Shown here: piece by piece, positions 1 to 8,630 of the stretch
Position numbering within the stretch: the first letter of the stretch is position 1
Layout of the letters: every line of letters begins with the position of its first letter
Origin: Alicyclobacillus sp. SO9
GTDB lineage: Bacteria; Bacillota; Bacilli; Alicyclobacillales; Alicyclobacillaceae
Assembly (NCBI RefSeq): GCF_016406125.1
Contig: NZ_CP066339.1
Coordinates: 4,588,001-4,652,000 of the forward strand
DNA: 64,000 bases
Direction of reading: 5' to 3'
Translations under genes and position numbers: made by a program
Notes under the pieces: generated by a model
Database searches by the model: none
Seen by the model: the letters and a program-made list of their open reading frames with translations, nothing else
What the model was told of the DNA's origin: nothing

Positions 1-110
1 TATTACCTACAATTATACAATATAAATACTTTTATAACAAGGAAAAAGTTATCCACTGTCCAAACACATTTTGACCTACATTTTTGAGCTCAAAACACAA
101 CTTATCAACA

Positions 111-132
111 GAAAAACCGCGCAACGGCGCGG
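111..132 (-). terminator. Rho-independent terminator of the ABC exporter operon
   Basis: On the minus strand a 6-bp GC-only stem (CCGCGC/GCGCGG, 4-nt loop) is followed directly by TTTTTC. It lies 19 nt past the stop codon of the permease gene, the expected place for the operon terminator. Confidence 0.8.
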
Positions 133-150
133 CTTCGGGATACTGATAAC

Positions 151-705
151 CTACTTTTCCACAGCTAAACTGTCAAAGATGAGCTTTAAAAACAGTTCGA
201 TAACGACAAAGACCCCAGGTACAAGTTTCAAATTGGTTACGACAAACGTCCCCAGCCAACTCACACCTATGGTTGTCCCGAGACGAACAAGAAACAACAA
301 ACCAAATAGCAGGATTACGGAATGATGTGAAAAACTGAATGTCACTGTATACGTCAATGTAGAGGGCATAGTCTCCACAATTGTAATCACTGTAAAGGAT
401 AGAACCATAGACACCGTTGACACACGAAAACGGCTCAGCAGTCTTGTCTCTTGCCGTACAAAAAAGTATTGATATGAGCGGCTCCAGCCCTCGGATAACA
501 CCGTGATGACGGTAAGCAGTATCATTAATGAAAAACGACTGATAGCCGGTAAGGTAACAATCGCATCTGGGCTTTCGTTCAGAAATCCAAACACTAAAGC
601 CGCGTAGCCTGCCAAAACCCAAATTCCCAGTCGTCCTCGGTGAAATCGAACATACTTATTCCAATATTGTCGTACATCGGCTGCAACAATGTGCCGGGTT
701 GTCAA
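151..705 (-). CDS. ABC transporter membrane protein
   Basis: This 184-residue protein is hydrophobic, with about five predicted membrane segments and a basic N-terminus. It starts at TTG, which overlaps the TGA stop of the ATPase gene (TTGA), with a GGAGG ribosome site upstream, so the two are translationally coupled. Its position directly after an ABC ATPase makes it the likely permease half of an ABC-2-like exporter. At 184 residues it is shorter than usual ABC-2 permeases, so a half-size subunit or a partner elsewhere is possible. The substrate cannot be told from sequence. Confidence 0.65.
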   Translation of the reverse strand: MTTRHIVAADVRQYWNKYVRFHRGRLGIWVLAGYAALVFGFLNESPDAIVTLPAISRFSLMILLTVITVLSEGWSRSYQYFFVRQETRLLSRFRVSTVSMVLSFTVITIVETMPSTLTYTVTFSFSHHSVILLFGLLFLVRLGTTIGVSWLGTFVVTNLKLVPGVFVVIELFLKLIFDSLAVEK

Positions 706-1424
706 CCTTTCTCCTCCCGTCTCTCAAGCAAGGACCGATAGAACTCTTCAATTCTACGATTCGTGGAGCCGGAGGCATCCCGAACATGCTCAGGCAATGG
801 GCCAAGATACCTCATTTCTCCATGATCCATAACAAGAATTCGATCTGCCACGTCAACTACGATATCCAATAAATGGCTTGAGAGAAAAATCGCCTTACCT
901 TCCACGGCCAGTTCTCGGATTTGCTCCTTCACCTCTGCGTTGGCCACAGGGTCCAGTCCGTTTGTAATTTCGTCCAAAATGAGCACATCGGGATCTTGAA
1001 TCAATGCAGCTGCTAAAGAAAGTTGGCGCCGCATACCTAATGAATAGGACTTTGTTAATTGGTTCGCTGCGTCCGTCAAATGTGCGCGAATCAATTGTTT
1101 CTCAACGATAGCATCGATTTGACGTTTATCTACGCCAGACATGACGCTGATAAATCTTAGAAATTCTCTTCCTGTCAAGTGCTCATAAAGAATTGTCTCA
1201 TCCGGTACATATGTCAACTGTTTCGTGGTTCGTTGAATTTCTCCACTCGTGGGCTTCACTTCATCGGCAACCAATTGCATCAAAGTAGTTTTACCAGCAC
1301 CGTTTCTTCCAACAAGGGCTAACACCTCACCAGATTGTAGTTCGAATGATACGTTACCGACTGCTCGAAGTGTTCCATAACGTTTGGTAAGTTGACTAAC
1401 GACTATGAACTTTTTTGTAGTCAC
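702..1424 (-). CDS. ABC transporter ATP-binding protein
   Basis: The protein has a Walker A motif (GRNGAGKTT), an ABC signature variant (YSLGMRRQL), Walker B (VLILDE followed by NGLDP, the D-loop region) and a switch histidine (SSHLL). This is the single-domain ATPase of an ABC-2-type exporter. I chose the GTG at 1424 (240 residues; the family fold begins a few residues later, and AAGGA lies 4 nt upstream). The frame stays open to 1517, so a start at 1517 or the ATG at 1487 is possible. The gene overlaps the permease gene by 3 nt. Confidence 0.85.
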   Translation of the reverse strand: MTTKKFIVVSQLTKRYGTLRAVGNVSFELQSGEVLALVGRNGAGKTTLMQLVADEVKPTSGEIQRTTKQLTYVPDETILYEHLTGREFLRFISVMSGVDKRQIDAIVEKQLIRAHLTDAANQLTKSYSLGMRRQLSLAAALIQDPDVLILDEITNGLDPVANAEVKEQIRELAVEGKAIFLSSHLLDIVVDVADRILVMDHGEMRYLGPLPEHVRDASGSTNRRIEEFYRSLLERREEKG

Positions 1425-1784
1425 GTTGTCCTTAAAGAACTGTTTGTTAAATATCTCCGTCGTCGAACACTTCCTTATCTGAGTCATATGCATGCCAGAC
1501 GACCCAACAGTTTCCAAACTCGTTTTCGTGCAGGTCGTTTTGGAGTAAGCTTACATTCGATACCACCATTAGAGGCATTGACTCTATTCGAAAGCGTACA
1601 ACATAATTGTGAAGAGAATATAAACAAATCATCAAAACCCTGTTACGATCTTCTTATTTCGACATGCTCTCCCCCATCATGACCAACCATGTGACGGATT
1701 TAGTTCTTAACAAAGAAGAAACAGCGTAATGGCGGCATACTTGCCGCGAATGCCGGAATGCACCGATTCGCTTATGCCACTTTC
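1425..1784. other. Intergenic stretch, no gene recognised
   Basis: Short open frames on both strands here lack ribosome sites and protein-like composition. A 6-bp hairpin (GCGGCA/TGCCGC, around 1724-1739) lies downstream of the small secreted gene but has no T-tract. Confidence 0.4.
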
Positions 1785-2165
1785 TTATTTACCGGATTGA
1801 TACATCCCCTTGAGTTGACCCATCAATTGATTCATCTTTGCTACATTATTTGCACCAATGTCCTTCTTCAGAGCTTGGTCTGAATTCATAAGAGATTCCA
1901 TACGACCAAAATCCTGCTCTTTCATAGCTTGCTGCATGTCTGGAGAATTTCGTAGTTCCTGCATGGCAGAAGAGCTCATGAATTGTTGTTGTTGCTGAGG
2001 CGAGAAAGTCTGTGACATGAAGGACCTCATCTCTGCACCCCATGAACCACTTGAATTCATAGTTGTGTTTGCAAAAGCCGGAAGTGTCATGGCCCCTACT
2101 AGGGCAATAACACCAATTCCTGCCCCGGTTGCTATACCTAATTTGTTGATAAATTTCATGTTCAC
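1785..2165 (-). CDS. Small secreted Met/Gln-rich protein
   Basis: The 126-residue product has a Sec signal peptide (basic N-terminus, hydrophobic core, cleavage after an AFA motif near residue 32). The mature part is rich in Met, Gln and Ser, with a QQQQQ run and motifs such as SPDMQQAM, and has no Cys. I take the GTG at 2165 as start (AAGGAGG 5 nt upstream); the ATG at 2159 is the alternative. It resembles the small secreted protein at 4152-4373 (same AFA signal, FM-SPQ-QQ pattern). A promoter with 11-bp repeats lies just upstream. Methionine-rich exported proteins often bind copper, but that is inference; the family is not recognised. Confidence 0.75.
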   Translation of the reverse strand: MNMKFINKLGIATGAGIGVIALVGAMTLPAFANTTMNSSGSWGAEMRSFMSQTFSPQQQQQFMSSSAMQELRNSPDMQQAMKEQDFGRMESLMNSDQALKKDIGANNVAKMNQLMGQLKGMYQSGK

Positions 2166-2224
2166 ATTATCCTCCTTAGATATCAGGTAGCCGTCATTTA
2201 CGCTGTTTTCAACTTTGTGTTACT

Positions 2225-2284
2225 ACGTTATCCTTGAAATGTGGAGAAAGTTTAAGGATTGTATGCGCAAAGTGTGGAGAAATT
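2225..2284 (-). promoter_or_regulatory. 11-bp direct-repeat promoter, site A
   Basis: Read on the minus strand there are five consecutive 11-nt blocks, including AATTTCTCCAC, ACTTTGCGCAT and ACTTTCTCCAC (2241-2251). Ten nt after the last good block is TAACGT, a -10-like hexamer. It points into the secreted-protein gene, 60 nt away. Confidence 0.7.
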
Positions 2285-2767
2285 ACGATGTGGCACAGGT
2301 GAGTGTGGTTCACCGCACCCCGAAGACTTAACCATTCGGACTTCGTTGCGGGGAAACAAATCAAGTTCTGTGAAAATCCGTTCCAATATAAAACAAGTCC
2401 GCAACAACGATGGTCTGATGCGCGCACCAAACGTGCTGAACAAGCCTTCCAAAGGAATGGCGTATTGCTAGTAAAGCATGATGATATTGATATGGGGAGT
2501 CAGCATCGCTCTGGAAATTATAAGTTAGAATCTTAAAATCGGACAAGGACCCTACTCGATGTTGTCCCCATACATAGTAATTTTATCGAACTGCTTAGCG
2601 TTACCCCCCCTTGGGTTCACATGCTACGCGTCGTTCTTTTGTGAAACCTTTTCAGCAGGCTCCTCAGAGACATTTCCTCAATCGGTAACACTTTCATGAT
2701 ATCGGCGAGGCTTGTTCGCATCAGCAATGATGTAAATTTACAAATAAACCTTTATTCCAAGTGGATT
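2285..2767. other. Intergenic stretch, no gene recognised
   Basis: Overlapping short open frames around 2300-2550 on both strands have no ribosome site and no coherent protein pattern. Nothing else convincing is visible. Confidence 0.35.
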
Positions 2768-3022
2768 TTATTTTAATACATGAATCGACTCTTCCAAAAC
2801 TTCATGAACAGACTCTCCACCATTCATCAGTTCCTCGCGAATGCAGTATTGCATGTTTTCACCGGCCACATACATGATGACTCTCTCTATAGCAGAACGG
2901 ATAGCCGAAAGCTGATTCACGACGTCGTCATGATCTCTTTGACTGTCCATCATTTTGATAATTCCACGAACCTGGCCCTGAACTCGGCGCAGACGATTTT
3001 TCATTTGATCATTATAGTCCAT
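2768..3022 (-). CDS. CsoR/FrmR-family (DUF156) metal- or thiol-responsive repressor, non-canonical
   Basis: The 84-residue all-helical protein matches the DUF156 fold (RLRRVQGQVRGI near the N-terminus). Start ATG at 3022 has GGGAGG 8 nt upstream. In copper-sensing CsoR the ligands are Cys, His, Cys; here the first Cys position reads His (RDHDD), the His position reads Asn (GENMQYC) and only the last Cys remains. It therefore probably does not bind Cu(I) as CsoR does; another metal, formaldehyde or a thiol signal is possible. It stands alone, with no obvious target except its own region. Confidence 0.75.
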   Translation of the reverse strand: MDYNDQMKNRLRRVQGQVRGIIKMMDSQRDHDDVVNQLSAIRSAIERVIMYVAGENMQYCIREELMNGGESVHEVLEESIHVLK

Positions 3023-3437
3023 GGTCATGCCCTCCCACAGTTTCATCTATACCAATGTGGTCACGTTGTTCCCAAGGCGAGACCGCTGATCACTGGGATA
3101 GCTACTTTTCAGCTTTTTAGAATGAAAATTTTTCAATGGTTATATAGATGTCTCCAGAATTACGGTCAACCGTCATGTGACTGGAACTAGGGATTCACCT
3201 TACCCTTTCGTACGATGCTTATCGTGCCCATCAACACAAGCAAGACTATGACGCAGGCGTATATGTACCCTGTCGTGCATCCACCAGTGGATGTTAAGAG
3301 TTCTTCGCAACCATGATCGTCCCAGTTGTTGATAACACCACCACAATCATGCTAAGGATTTGTAATATCTATCCTATCTTTTACTGTGTAGACGTCTAGT
3401 CAAGCAAACCCATCCATCATCGCGCGCAGTCATTTTA
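3023..3437. other. Intergenic stretch with a possible Cys-rich membrane peptide frame
   Basis: On the minus strand a 54-codon open frame ending with TAG at about 3188-3190 would encode a Cys-containing outer segment (DDHGCEELL, GGCTTGY) followed by one membrane helix (VIVLLVLMGTI). It has no ATG, GTG or TTG at a sensible place and no ribosome site, so it may be a gene remnant or chance. Confidence 0.25.
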
Positions 3438-3794
3438 TTATATATGTCGAAGAGTTGAATGTAGCAGGTCCCATCCTACTAAAGAAAGGTTTTGTGAATG
3501 AATGCGTCGCATTACAACAAATGATTGGAAGCACTTTAATAACTCCCCGTATAAAGCATCGAAGAAGGTTTGGCTGAAAGATGTAACCCCCGCAAAGTCG
3601 AGTTCAACAGTGCATTTGGTAGCTAGATCGTGCCAAATCAATAGAAAGAGTCTGTGCCCTTCAGAGCGAGCAGTACACTCCCTGCCGACTTCTGATATTA
3701 TCCGATACGTTAGAGTTACGGTTTCGCCATCTTGCTCCCACCTAGCAACGTTCCGAAAACACTTTGATTCGTCTCCATCAACAATGTCCTTCAA
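3438..3794 (-). CDS. STAS-like (DUF4325-type) protein
   Basis: The 118-residue soluble protein carries the DUF4325 hallmark, a beta strand then LDFAGVTSFSQTFFDALYGEL (residues about 65-85). Such domains are often fused or adjacent to regulators, and their biochemical role is not settled. The start is TTG at 3794 with AAAGGAG 10 nt upstream. There is no partner gene next to it. Confidence 0.55.
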   Translation of the reverse strand: MKDIVDGDESKCFRNVARWEQDGETVTLTYRIISEVGRECTARSEGHRLFLLIWHDLATKCTVELDFAGVTSFSQTFFDALYGELLKCFQSFVVMRRIHSQNLSLVGWDLLHSTLRHI

Positions 3795-4151
3795 TGTGAA
3801 AATACTCCTTTCTTATGAACCTAGTAGGGGGGTTGCCTGTACCTAACATCACGGAGCTTATTCTATTAACATGAAATAGAATTTAAGTAGGTACGGCTAG
3901 CCCCAACTATCGTGTGCTCAAGGACATGAGTGCTCTACCAGAAAGAGTACATTGCCCGTCTATAACGCCAAGAAATTTCACAGTCTATTCTCCATCTCTT
4001 CTTCACCCCGTCGAAAATCGTAAAGTAATGCTAGAGATATGCCGCTCAAAAACCTCGACATGCAGAGAGACCAGTTAACGGAAGTGGTCTCTCTCAAAAT
4101 AAACGGAGATGAAGAACACCTCACCTCAACTGAATTATCAAGTTGATACGG
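3795..4151. other. Intergenic stretch with a 10-bp hairpin
   Basis: No gene is seen. A perfect 10-bp inverted repeat (AGAGAGACCA, 11-nt loop) lies at 4064-4094, 57 nt past the stop of the next minus-strand gene. It lacks a clean T-tract, so it is a weak terminator or a processed RNA end. Confidence 0.4.
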
Positions 4152-4373
4152 CTAGCTTGCTGAAGATCCTCCACTACCTTGTACCGTATAGCTGTTACAT
4201 TCCTGCAACATTTGCTGCCCTTGGGGGCTATCCATAAACTGTGTCATTTGCTGGTAAAAACCGCTGTTACTTGAAGTTGAGGTTGTGTCCGCAAACGCAC
4301 GCGGGGCAATCAAACTGAATGCCCCTGCACCCACTACGATTCCCGCTGCCAGAAACGCAAGGGCTTTGGACAT
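4152..4373 (-). CDS. Small secreted protein, paralog-like to 1785-2165
   Basis: This 73-residue precursor has a clear Sec signal peptide ending in AFA at about residue 28, leaving a mature peptide of about 45 residues with one Cys and a QMTQFMDSPQGQQML stretch. ATG at 4373 has AAGGAGG 7 nt upstream. The signal type, the FM-SP-QQ motif and an upstream 11-bp-repeat promoter are shared with the gene at 1785-2165, so both are probably induced together. No known family is recognised. Confidence 0.75.
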   Translation of the reverse strand: MSKALAFLAAGIVVGAGAFSLIAPRAFADTTSTSSNSGFYQQMTQFMDSPQGQQMLQECNSYTVQGSGGSSAS

Positions 4374-4516
4374 GTCTGCTCCTCCTTAATGTTGTTTTGT
4401 GGAATTTTTCTGTATTTCACATACACGCCGAGGTAAACCCACGCTATGAAAGCGATGCTCTGAACCATCCAGCGGATCCCGCTTCCTTCAGGCGTCCTCA
4501 TCTCCTTTCACATTGC

Positions 4517-4565
4517 AGCTTAGCCACAAAGTGTCCGGAAAGTTTGTGAAAAGCATGTAGAAAGT
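4517..4565 (-). promoter_or_regulatory. 11-bp direct-repeat promoter, site B
   Basis: On the minus strand four contiguous 11-nt units follow one another: ACTTTCTACAT, GCTTTTCACAA, ACTTTCCGGAC, ACTTTGTGGCT. Counting 10 nt from the third unit gives TAAGCT as -10. The start codon at 4373 is 144 nt downstream. Confidence 0.7.
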
Positions 4566-4823
4566 ATGAAGATCAAGTTTATGCTCTTTATCATTGCCCC
4601 ACAATTGACGGTGTAACAACGCTGATGCATTAAGAAGTACTGACATCTACTGGATTCTGTATTGATCTTCCTGACTTAAGGAGCGGCTATACAGAATGGA
4701 AAAATCTCATTCGCGGACGAGGAAAGTTCTCGCTAGCTCTATATATGGCGTTCTCCAAGCCAGTACCCGTACTCTAGAATGAACACATATCAGCACGTGC
4801 GGCCTAAAGATTTAACACTTCAC

Positions 4824-4872
4824 AGGATCTCCATACTTTCTTGAAACTTTCTTCATGATTTGAGATTAGATT
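4824..4872 (+). promoter_or_regulatory. 11-bp direct-repeat promoter, site C
   Basis: Units AGGATCTCCAT, ACTTTCTTGAA and ACTTTCTTCAT follow with 11-bp steps, then 10 nt, then TAGATT. It is almost identical to site F at 24705, which precedes a paralogous gene. The downstream ATG is at 4919. Confidence 0.75.
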
Positions 4873-4918
4873 TCAACGTGAATGTATGAAATAAATGTGC
4901 ATACGAGGAGGGTTTTTG

Positions 4919-5119
4919 ATGAATAATTCAAGTACGCTTAACCTGAATTCCGAAAATCAAGAGCACGTACTTGGAAATTTGACGGAAGGTCATCCTGATC
5001 GCAAGAGATTGGCGCAACAAATGAGAAACTTCGCCGTTGACTTGCCTTCAATCATTGAAGTCATGCGGCATCTCGAAGAAACGGAATCAACAGAGAGGCC
5101 AAAGGCAATGAACATATGA
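4919..5119 (+). CDS. Small soluble protein, paralog of 24795-25004
   Basis: The 66-residue acidic helical protein starts at ATG 4919 behind GAGGAGGG. It shares with the product of 24795-25004 the block LTEGHP-RK-L--Q---FAVD-PSII-VM-H. The family is not recognised. Its stop overlaps the start of the MFS gene (ATGA), so it is the first gene of a coupled operon with the transporter and a DUF302 protein. Promoter site C lies 47 nt upstream. Confidence 0.75.
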   Translation: MNNSSTLNLNSENQEHVLGNLTEGHPDRKRLAQQMRNFAVDLPSIIEVMRHLEETESTERPKAMNI

Positions 5120-6387
5120 AGAGCATCGTGCTTTGGCACCCGTTGCAGCCGTTTACGTCGCCTCAGTTCCGTTTACTTTGGGGCATTATTACCTTTGCCA
5201 ATGCCGGGCAATGGACCTTTTTACTTGTCTCTGGCTGGCAAACCTATACTTTGACCCAGTCTTCCGCCTGGACAGGTGCCATGGTGCTTGCGGTATTTGC
5301 TCCAAATCTAATCGGTTCGCCCATTGGCGGCGTTTTGGTAGATAAATTCAATCGAAAACAGGTATTAACGGGTGCACTCTTGTTCGCTACAGGGATTAAC
5401 GTATTGCTGGGCTTAATGTCGTTTGCCCGGCATCTGACACCAACAACGCTCTTTGTATTCACATTACTATACGGAATCTCACTCAGCCTGTTAGGCGTCT
5501 CTACCAACACACTAGTTCCTGTATCCGTAACTCCAAATCAATTATTTCATGCAGTGTACCTTCAGTCTATAGCACAAAGAGGTGCTGAGTTTCTGGGACC
5601 AGCACTGGCCAGTTCTATCTTGGCCAAGAGTGGTCCTGGAGCCGTATATATTTTCACTGCAATTCTTTATATTTCAGCCATCCTTCTCACGGCACTCTTG
5701 CCATCAAATGGGAGGCTAACCTCCCCATTAAATGATGGTTCAGGATTTACCCATCTGTTGAAAGAAGGCGTTGGTTATGTGATGCATTCAGGTCAGTTAC
5801 GCAAGCTCATCTCCTTTACCAGCCTGCACTGTATTCTAACGATGGCTTACATTGGATTGCTACCAACATTTGTATCTGTAGATGTCCGGGCCCACTCCGG
5901 ATTTTACGGAGCACTCTTGGCCTATGCCGGACTCGGCGCTATCGTTGGCATTTTATTTCTCACGATGTTGGGAACTGCCATGTGGAAGGATGGAATGTTA
6001 TGGATAACTGCCTTACTTAGTTCCCTGTCCCTGATAGCGCTCAGTGTCAGCGTGAATCCCCTCATCGTGTCGGTCTCGGTCTTTTCAGCTGGACTGGCTC
6101 AAGGAATGTTTATGGCGCTCGTCGTCGCGATGATTCAAGAGATGACAGATGAATCATTCCGGGGTCGAGTCAATAGCTTTTATCTTGTGGTCACTGCTGG
6201 ACTCATGTCCGTTGCGAATTGGGGATTTGGCGCCTTGGGAACCCTTATGTCTGAGTCACACACGTTTGGTTTAATGGGCTTTGCGTTTCTCATGGTGGTC
6301 ATGTTCTTTTGGACGCGTATTCGTAGATTTTCCGGAAAGAATGAAGGTAAAAATTATGCGCTATCAGCTGTACGACGTTACTTATGA
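5116..6387 (+). CDS. MFS transporter (EntS-like drug/siderophore exporter family)
   Basis: The 423-residue integral membrane protein has about 12 hydrophobic helices and the MFS loop motif GGVLVDKFNRKQ (residues about 73-84). The overall pattern matches the MFS_3 exporter group. It overlaps the preceding small gene and the following frame by 4 nt on each side. The substrate is unknown; the promoter it shares with other envelope-stress genes suggests efflux. Confidence 0.8.
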   Translation: MKSIVLWHPLQPFTSPQFRLLWGIITFANAGQWTFLLVSGWQTYTLTQSSAWTGAMVLAVFAPNLIGSPIGGVLVDKFNRKQVLTGALLFATGINVLLGLMSFARHLTPTTLFVFTLLYGISLSLLGVSTNTLVPVSVTPNQLFHAVYLQSIAQRGAEFLGPALASSILAKSGPGAVYIFTAILYISAILLTALLPSNGRLTSPLNDGSGFTHLLKEGVGYVMHSGQLRKLISFTSLHCILTMAYIGLLPTFVSVDVRAHSGFYGALLAYAGLGAIVGILFLTMLGTAMWKDGMLWITALLSSLSLIALSVSVNPLIVSVSVFSAGLAQGMFMALVVAMIQEMTDESFRGRVNSFYLVVTAGLMSVANWGFGALGTLMSESHTFGLMGFAFLMVVMFFWTRIRRFSGKNEGKNYALSAVRRYL

Positions 6388-6455
6388 AGATGGGTATCCG
6401 ACAGGGAACTCCCCTGAAAGATGATAAAATTCAAAACTTGAATGAGGTGAACAAA

Positions 6456-6839
6456 ATGTTTGACTTTACTATTGAAACAGAGAAGACCGTTGAGGAGGCT
6501 ATTTCAGCTGTCGAGGAAAGCTTGAAAGGACACCGTTTTGGAGTTCTGTGGAAGCTTGATCTGCGGGCCAAACTCCAGGAAAAAGGAGTTGAGTTCACAA
6601 GACCTTATCACGTGTTGGAAGCATGCAATCCAGTTGAAGCTAAAAAGGTCTTAGAGCAAAATCGTCTTGGAGGCTATTTCTTACCTTGTAAACTTGTCGT
6701 GTACCAAGAACAGCAAAAGACCAAAATCGGCTTAACACGTCCAACCACATTGACCGGGCTTTTGGATGATGCGGAACTATCAGCCATTGCAGCAGATGTG
6801 GAGAAAGAGCTAATAGCAGCTGTACAGGAAGCGCAATAA
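6456..6839 (+). CDS. DUF302-domain protein
   Basis: The 127-residue protein has the DUF302 pattern (TVEEAISAVEESLKGHRFGVLW, then ACNPVEAKKVL and LPCKLVVYQ). Start ATG at 6456 follows a TGAGGTG ribosome site; an in-frame ATG at 6384 overlaps the MFS stop but would add an atypical 24 residues. DUF302 proteins are small cytosolic or exported proteins found near metal and redox genes; their function is not established. Confidence 0.8.
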   Translation: MFDFTIETEKTVEEAISAVEESLKGHRFGVLWKLDLRAKLQEKGVEFTRPYHVLEACNPVEAKKVLEQNRLGGYFLPCKLVVYQEQQKTKIGLTRPTTLTGLLDDAELSAIAADVEKELIAAVQEAQ

Positions 6840-6944
6840 AGGATACGGAGGTTCAATCAAAACATCGAATCGTCCAATTGACATAGTAGTCGTCCAAATC
6901 AACAGAGACAAGTTGGGTTCGTGGCGGCAAACTCTGCTGTTGAG

Positions 6945-6981
6945 ACGTACAGTGCCATAGTGCGACTATGGCACTGTATGT
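6945..6981. repeat. 17-bp near-perfect inverted repeat
   Basis: Arms of 17 nt with one G-T pair surround a GCG loop about 105 nt past the DUF302 stop. No T-tract follows on either strand. It may stabilise the 3' end of the upstream transcript or be an operator. Confidence 0.5.
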
Positions 6982-7420
6982 CATCTGTTTCAACACGCTC
7001 CCTTTAGATGCCGGGTTGAATCTTCGTCTGTTGCAAAACAATGCGTAATCATGTATGCAATCTGCAATCGGCAGTAAGCTATTCACACCTATCAAAAGAA
7101 CAGTCAACAACGGCAGCGATCACCCAATTTGAACCAGTACACTCGGTTGCAGCAATGCTTGGTTTAGTACAGAACCAACAATTGTATTGCATAAGACAGC
7201 AAAACAATGCTGAAAATATCGAAAAAAGCATATAGACTTCGTCCGCGAAGTTTGTCCCACAACGAAGGTTAGAAGAACTTGAAGAATGTGATACCCATAG
7301 CGAGCTGGAAGAGATTTGTTGGAGTTATAATTTCAAGGAAGCAGATTGAGGAATGACGGTTTCAATTTTGTAAGTCAATTGAGCAAAATTATTATTAACT
7401 GAGTATTTCAGGAAGCATGC
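6982..7420. other. Intergenic stretch with a possible interrupted plus-strand frame
   Basis: A plus-strand frame at 7041-7232 is closed by TAG at 7233-7235 and stays open in the same frame afterwards to a TGA near 7350, with protein-like composition at its end (RRLEELEECD). There is no ribosome site. It could be a decayed gene carrying an in-frame stop, or chance; no family is recognised. Confidence 0.2.
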
Positions 7421-8056
7421 CTACATAACGGTTAGAACATAGTCATTAAATCCGCGTCTTACAACGTCGGACTTACGTGTACACCCTAACTTATAGAGCA
7501 CATGGCGGACATGATTACGAATCGTATGTTGACTTAATCCAAGTATACTTGCAATCTCCTTATCTTTTTTTCCGAGAGCAATCAAACGAAAGACGTCCAA
7601 CTCCCGTTCTGAGAGCTCAAAGCGTCTTGCAACTTCGTTCTCGTAGTTGATGACAGCATCCATGGGGGGTTCGAATACGAAATTCCCCTCATAAACAGTG
7701 TCTATGGTTTTCATAAACATGGCTTTCGACGCACTCCGAGGAAGATAACCATTCACCTTCCACGTAAACGCTTCAAACCGGTGCTCGCCTGAATCTCCTA
7801 TTATCAAGATAGATGGCATAGGAACCATACGACGGAATATACGCACTAATTCAGACACCATAGCCGGGGAGTCATTCATTACAATAATCACAACTTCAGG
7901 ATGAGCATGTGCAAGCACTTCCAGACATTCTCTTTGCGTTGCAACTTGACTGATTTCTTGGAATCTGTCATCCCCGGCCAAAATAGAATACAGCCCCGCC
8001 CTATACATTTCAGTTTCATCAAAAACCAACAATTTAATGCGTGATGGATTTCTCAT
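7421..8056 (-). CDS. LuxR/NarL-type regulator with degenerate receiver domain
   Basis: The 211-residue protein (ATG at 8056, GGAGG 8 nt upstream) has an N-terminal receiver-like domain and a C-terminal LuxR HTH (LSERELDVFRLIALGKKDKEIA and LGLSQHTIRNHVRHVLYKLG). The phospho-acceptor Asp position reads Val (PEVVIIVMND), and the conserved Lys region reads GYLPRSAS. Phosphorylation control is therefore unlikely, making it a pseudo-receiver regulator. No kinase is adjacent. Neighbours are the YHS and SHOCT metal-binding genes on the same strand. Confidence 0.8.
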   Translation of the reverse strand: MRNPSRIKLLVFDETEMYRAGLYSILAGDDRFQEISQVATQRECLEVLAHAHPEVVIIVMNDSPAMVSELVRIFRRMVPMPSILIIGDSGEHRFEAFTWKVNGYLPRSASKAMFMKTIDTVYEGNFVFEPPMDAVINYENEVARRFELSERELDVFRLIALGKKDKEIASILGLSQHTIRNHVRHVLYKLGCTRKSDVVRRGFNDYVLTVM

Positions 8057-8143
8057 GCCATTCACCTCCGTAAGGAACCTGCGAACCAAGAAATCCATCT
8101 CAGTTCGCAGGTGTTTAAAATAGATGTCGAGGTTGATCTCTAT

Positions 8144-8341
8144 TCAGTGATGATGGTGGTCATGTCCGTGATGATGGTGCTCGTGACCAGAATGTCCCTC
8201 TTGATTCACATACTTCTCTGGTGATTCACTGAAGGACTTCTTACAAGCATCGCAGCAAAAATAATACGTCGTACCTTGATACTCAAAAGACGGTGCTCCC
8301 TCTTCTTGCACATCCATTCCACATACCGGATCCTTACTCAT
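8144..8341 (-). CDS. YHS-domain metal-binding protein with His-rich tail
   Basis: The 65-residue protein is a YHS domain (DPVCGMDV, then YYFCCDACKKSF) with a tail of eleven or more His residues. YHS domains accompany heavy-metal ATPases and mercuric or copper systems and are thought to bind metal. A GAGAGGAG ribosome site precedes ATG 8341. It lies next to a His-rich SHOCT protein and csoR-copA, which supports a copper-binding role. Confidence 0.85.
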   Translation of the reverse strand: MSKDPVCGMDVQEEGAPSFEYQGTTYYFCCDACKKSFSESPEKYVNQEGHSGHEHHHHGHDHHHH

Positions 8342-8408
8342 GTTCCATTTCTCCTCTCTAAACTGCGGTCATTGTTCTACACCATTACTTATTGTTATTT
8401 TCCCCTGA

Positions 8409-8630
8409 TTAGGAAGTGAGAACCTGAGAAATCTGTTGGTACTCATCTAACGTAATCTCGCCTTTCGCCAATCTCTCTTTTAGCAAATCCAAAGCTGTAG
8501 GTTCACTTGAAGACTGCCCTACTGAACCTGCGTGCTGGTGACCTTCCATGCTGTGGTGCCCATAGTGACCGTGAGAACCGTGGTGTCCAAAGCCTATATT
8601 GTGATGATGTCCACCTCCGCAGCATCCCAT
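8409..8630 (-). CDS. Gly/His-rich SHOCT-domain protein
   Basis: The 73-residue product begins MGCCGGGHHH and is packed with Gly-His pairs, then ends in a SHOCT domain (ALDLLKERLAKGEITLDEYQQI). Two related proteins lie at 29001-29234 and 36062-36352. SHOCT domains are short C-terminal modules of unknown role. The two Cys and about 15 His in the first 35 residues suggest metal binding. Confidence 0.8.
   Translation of the reverse strand: MGCCGGGHHHNIGFGHHGSHGHYGHHSMEGHQHAGSVGQSSSEPTALDLLKERLAKGEITLDEYQQISQVLTS

Noticed and set aside
1-163. DnaA-box-like words (TTATCCACT at 49, TTTTCCACA at 155) suggesting a replication origin
   Set aside because: Only two loose matches, one inside the coding end of the permease gene, with no cluster, no dnaA or rep gene and no AT-rich unwinding region.
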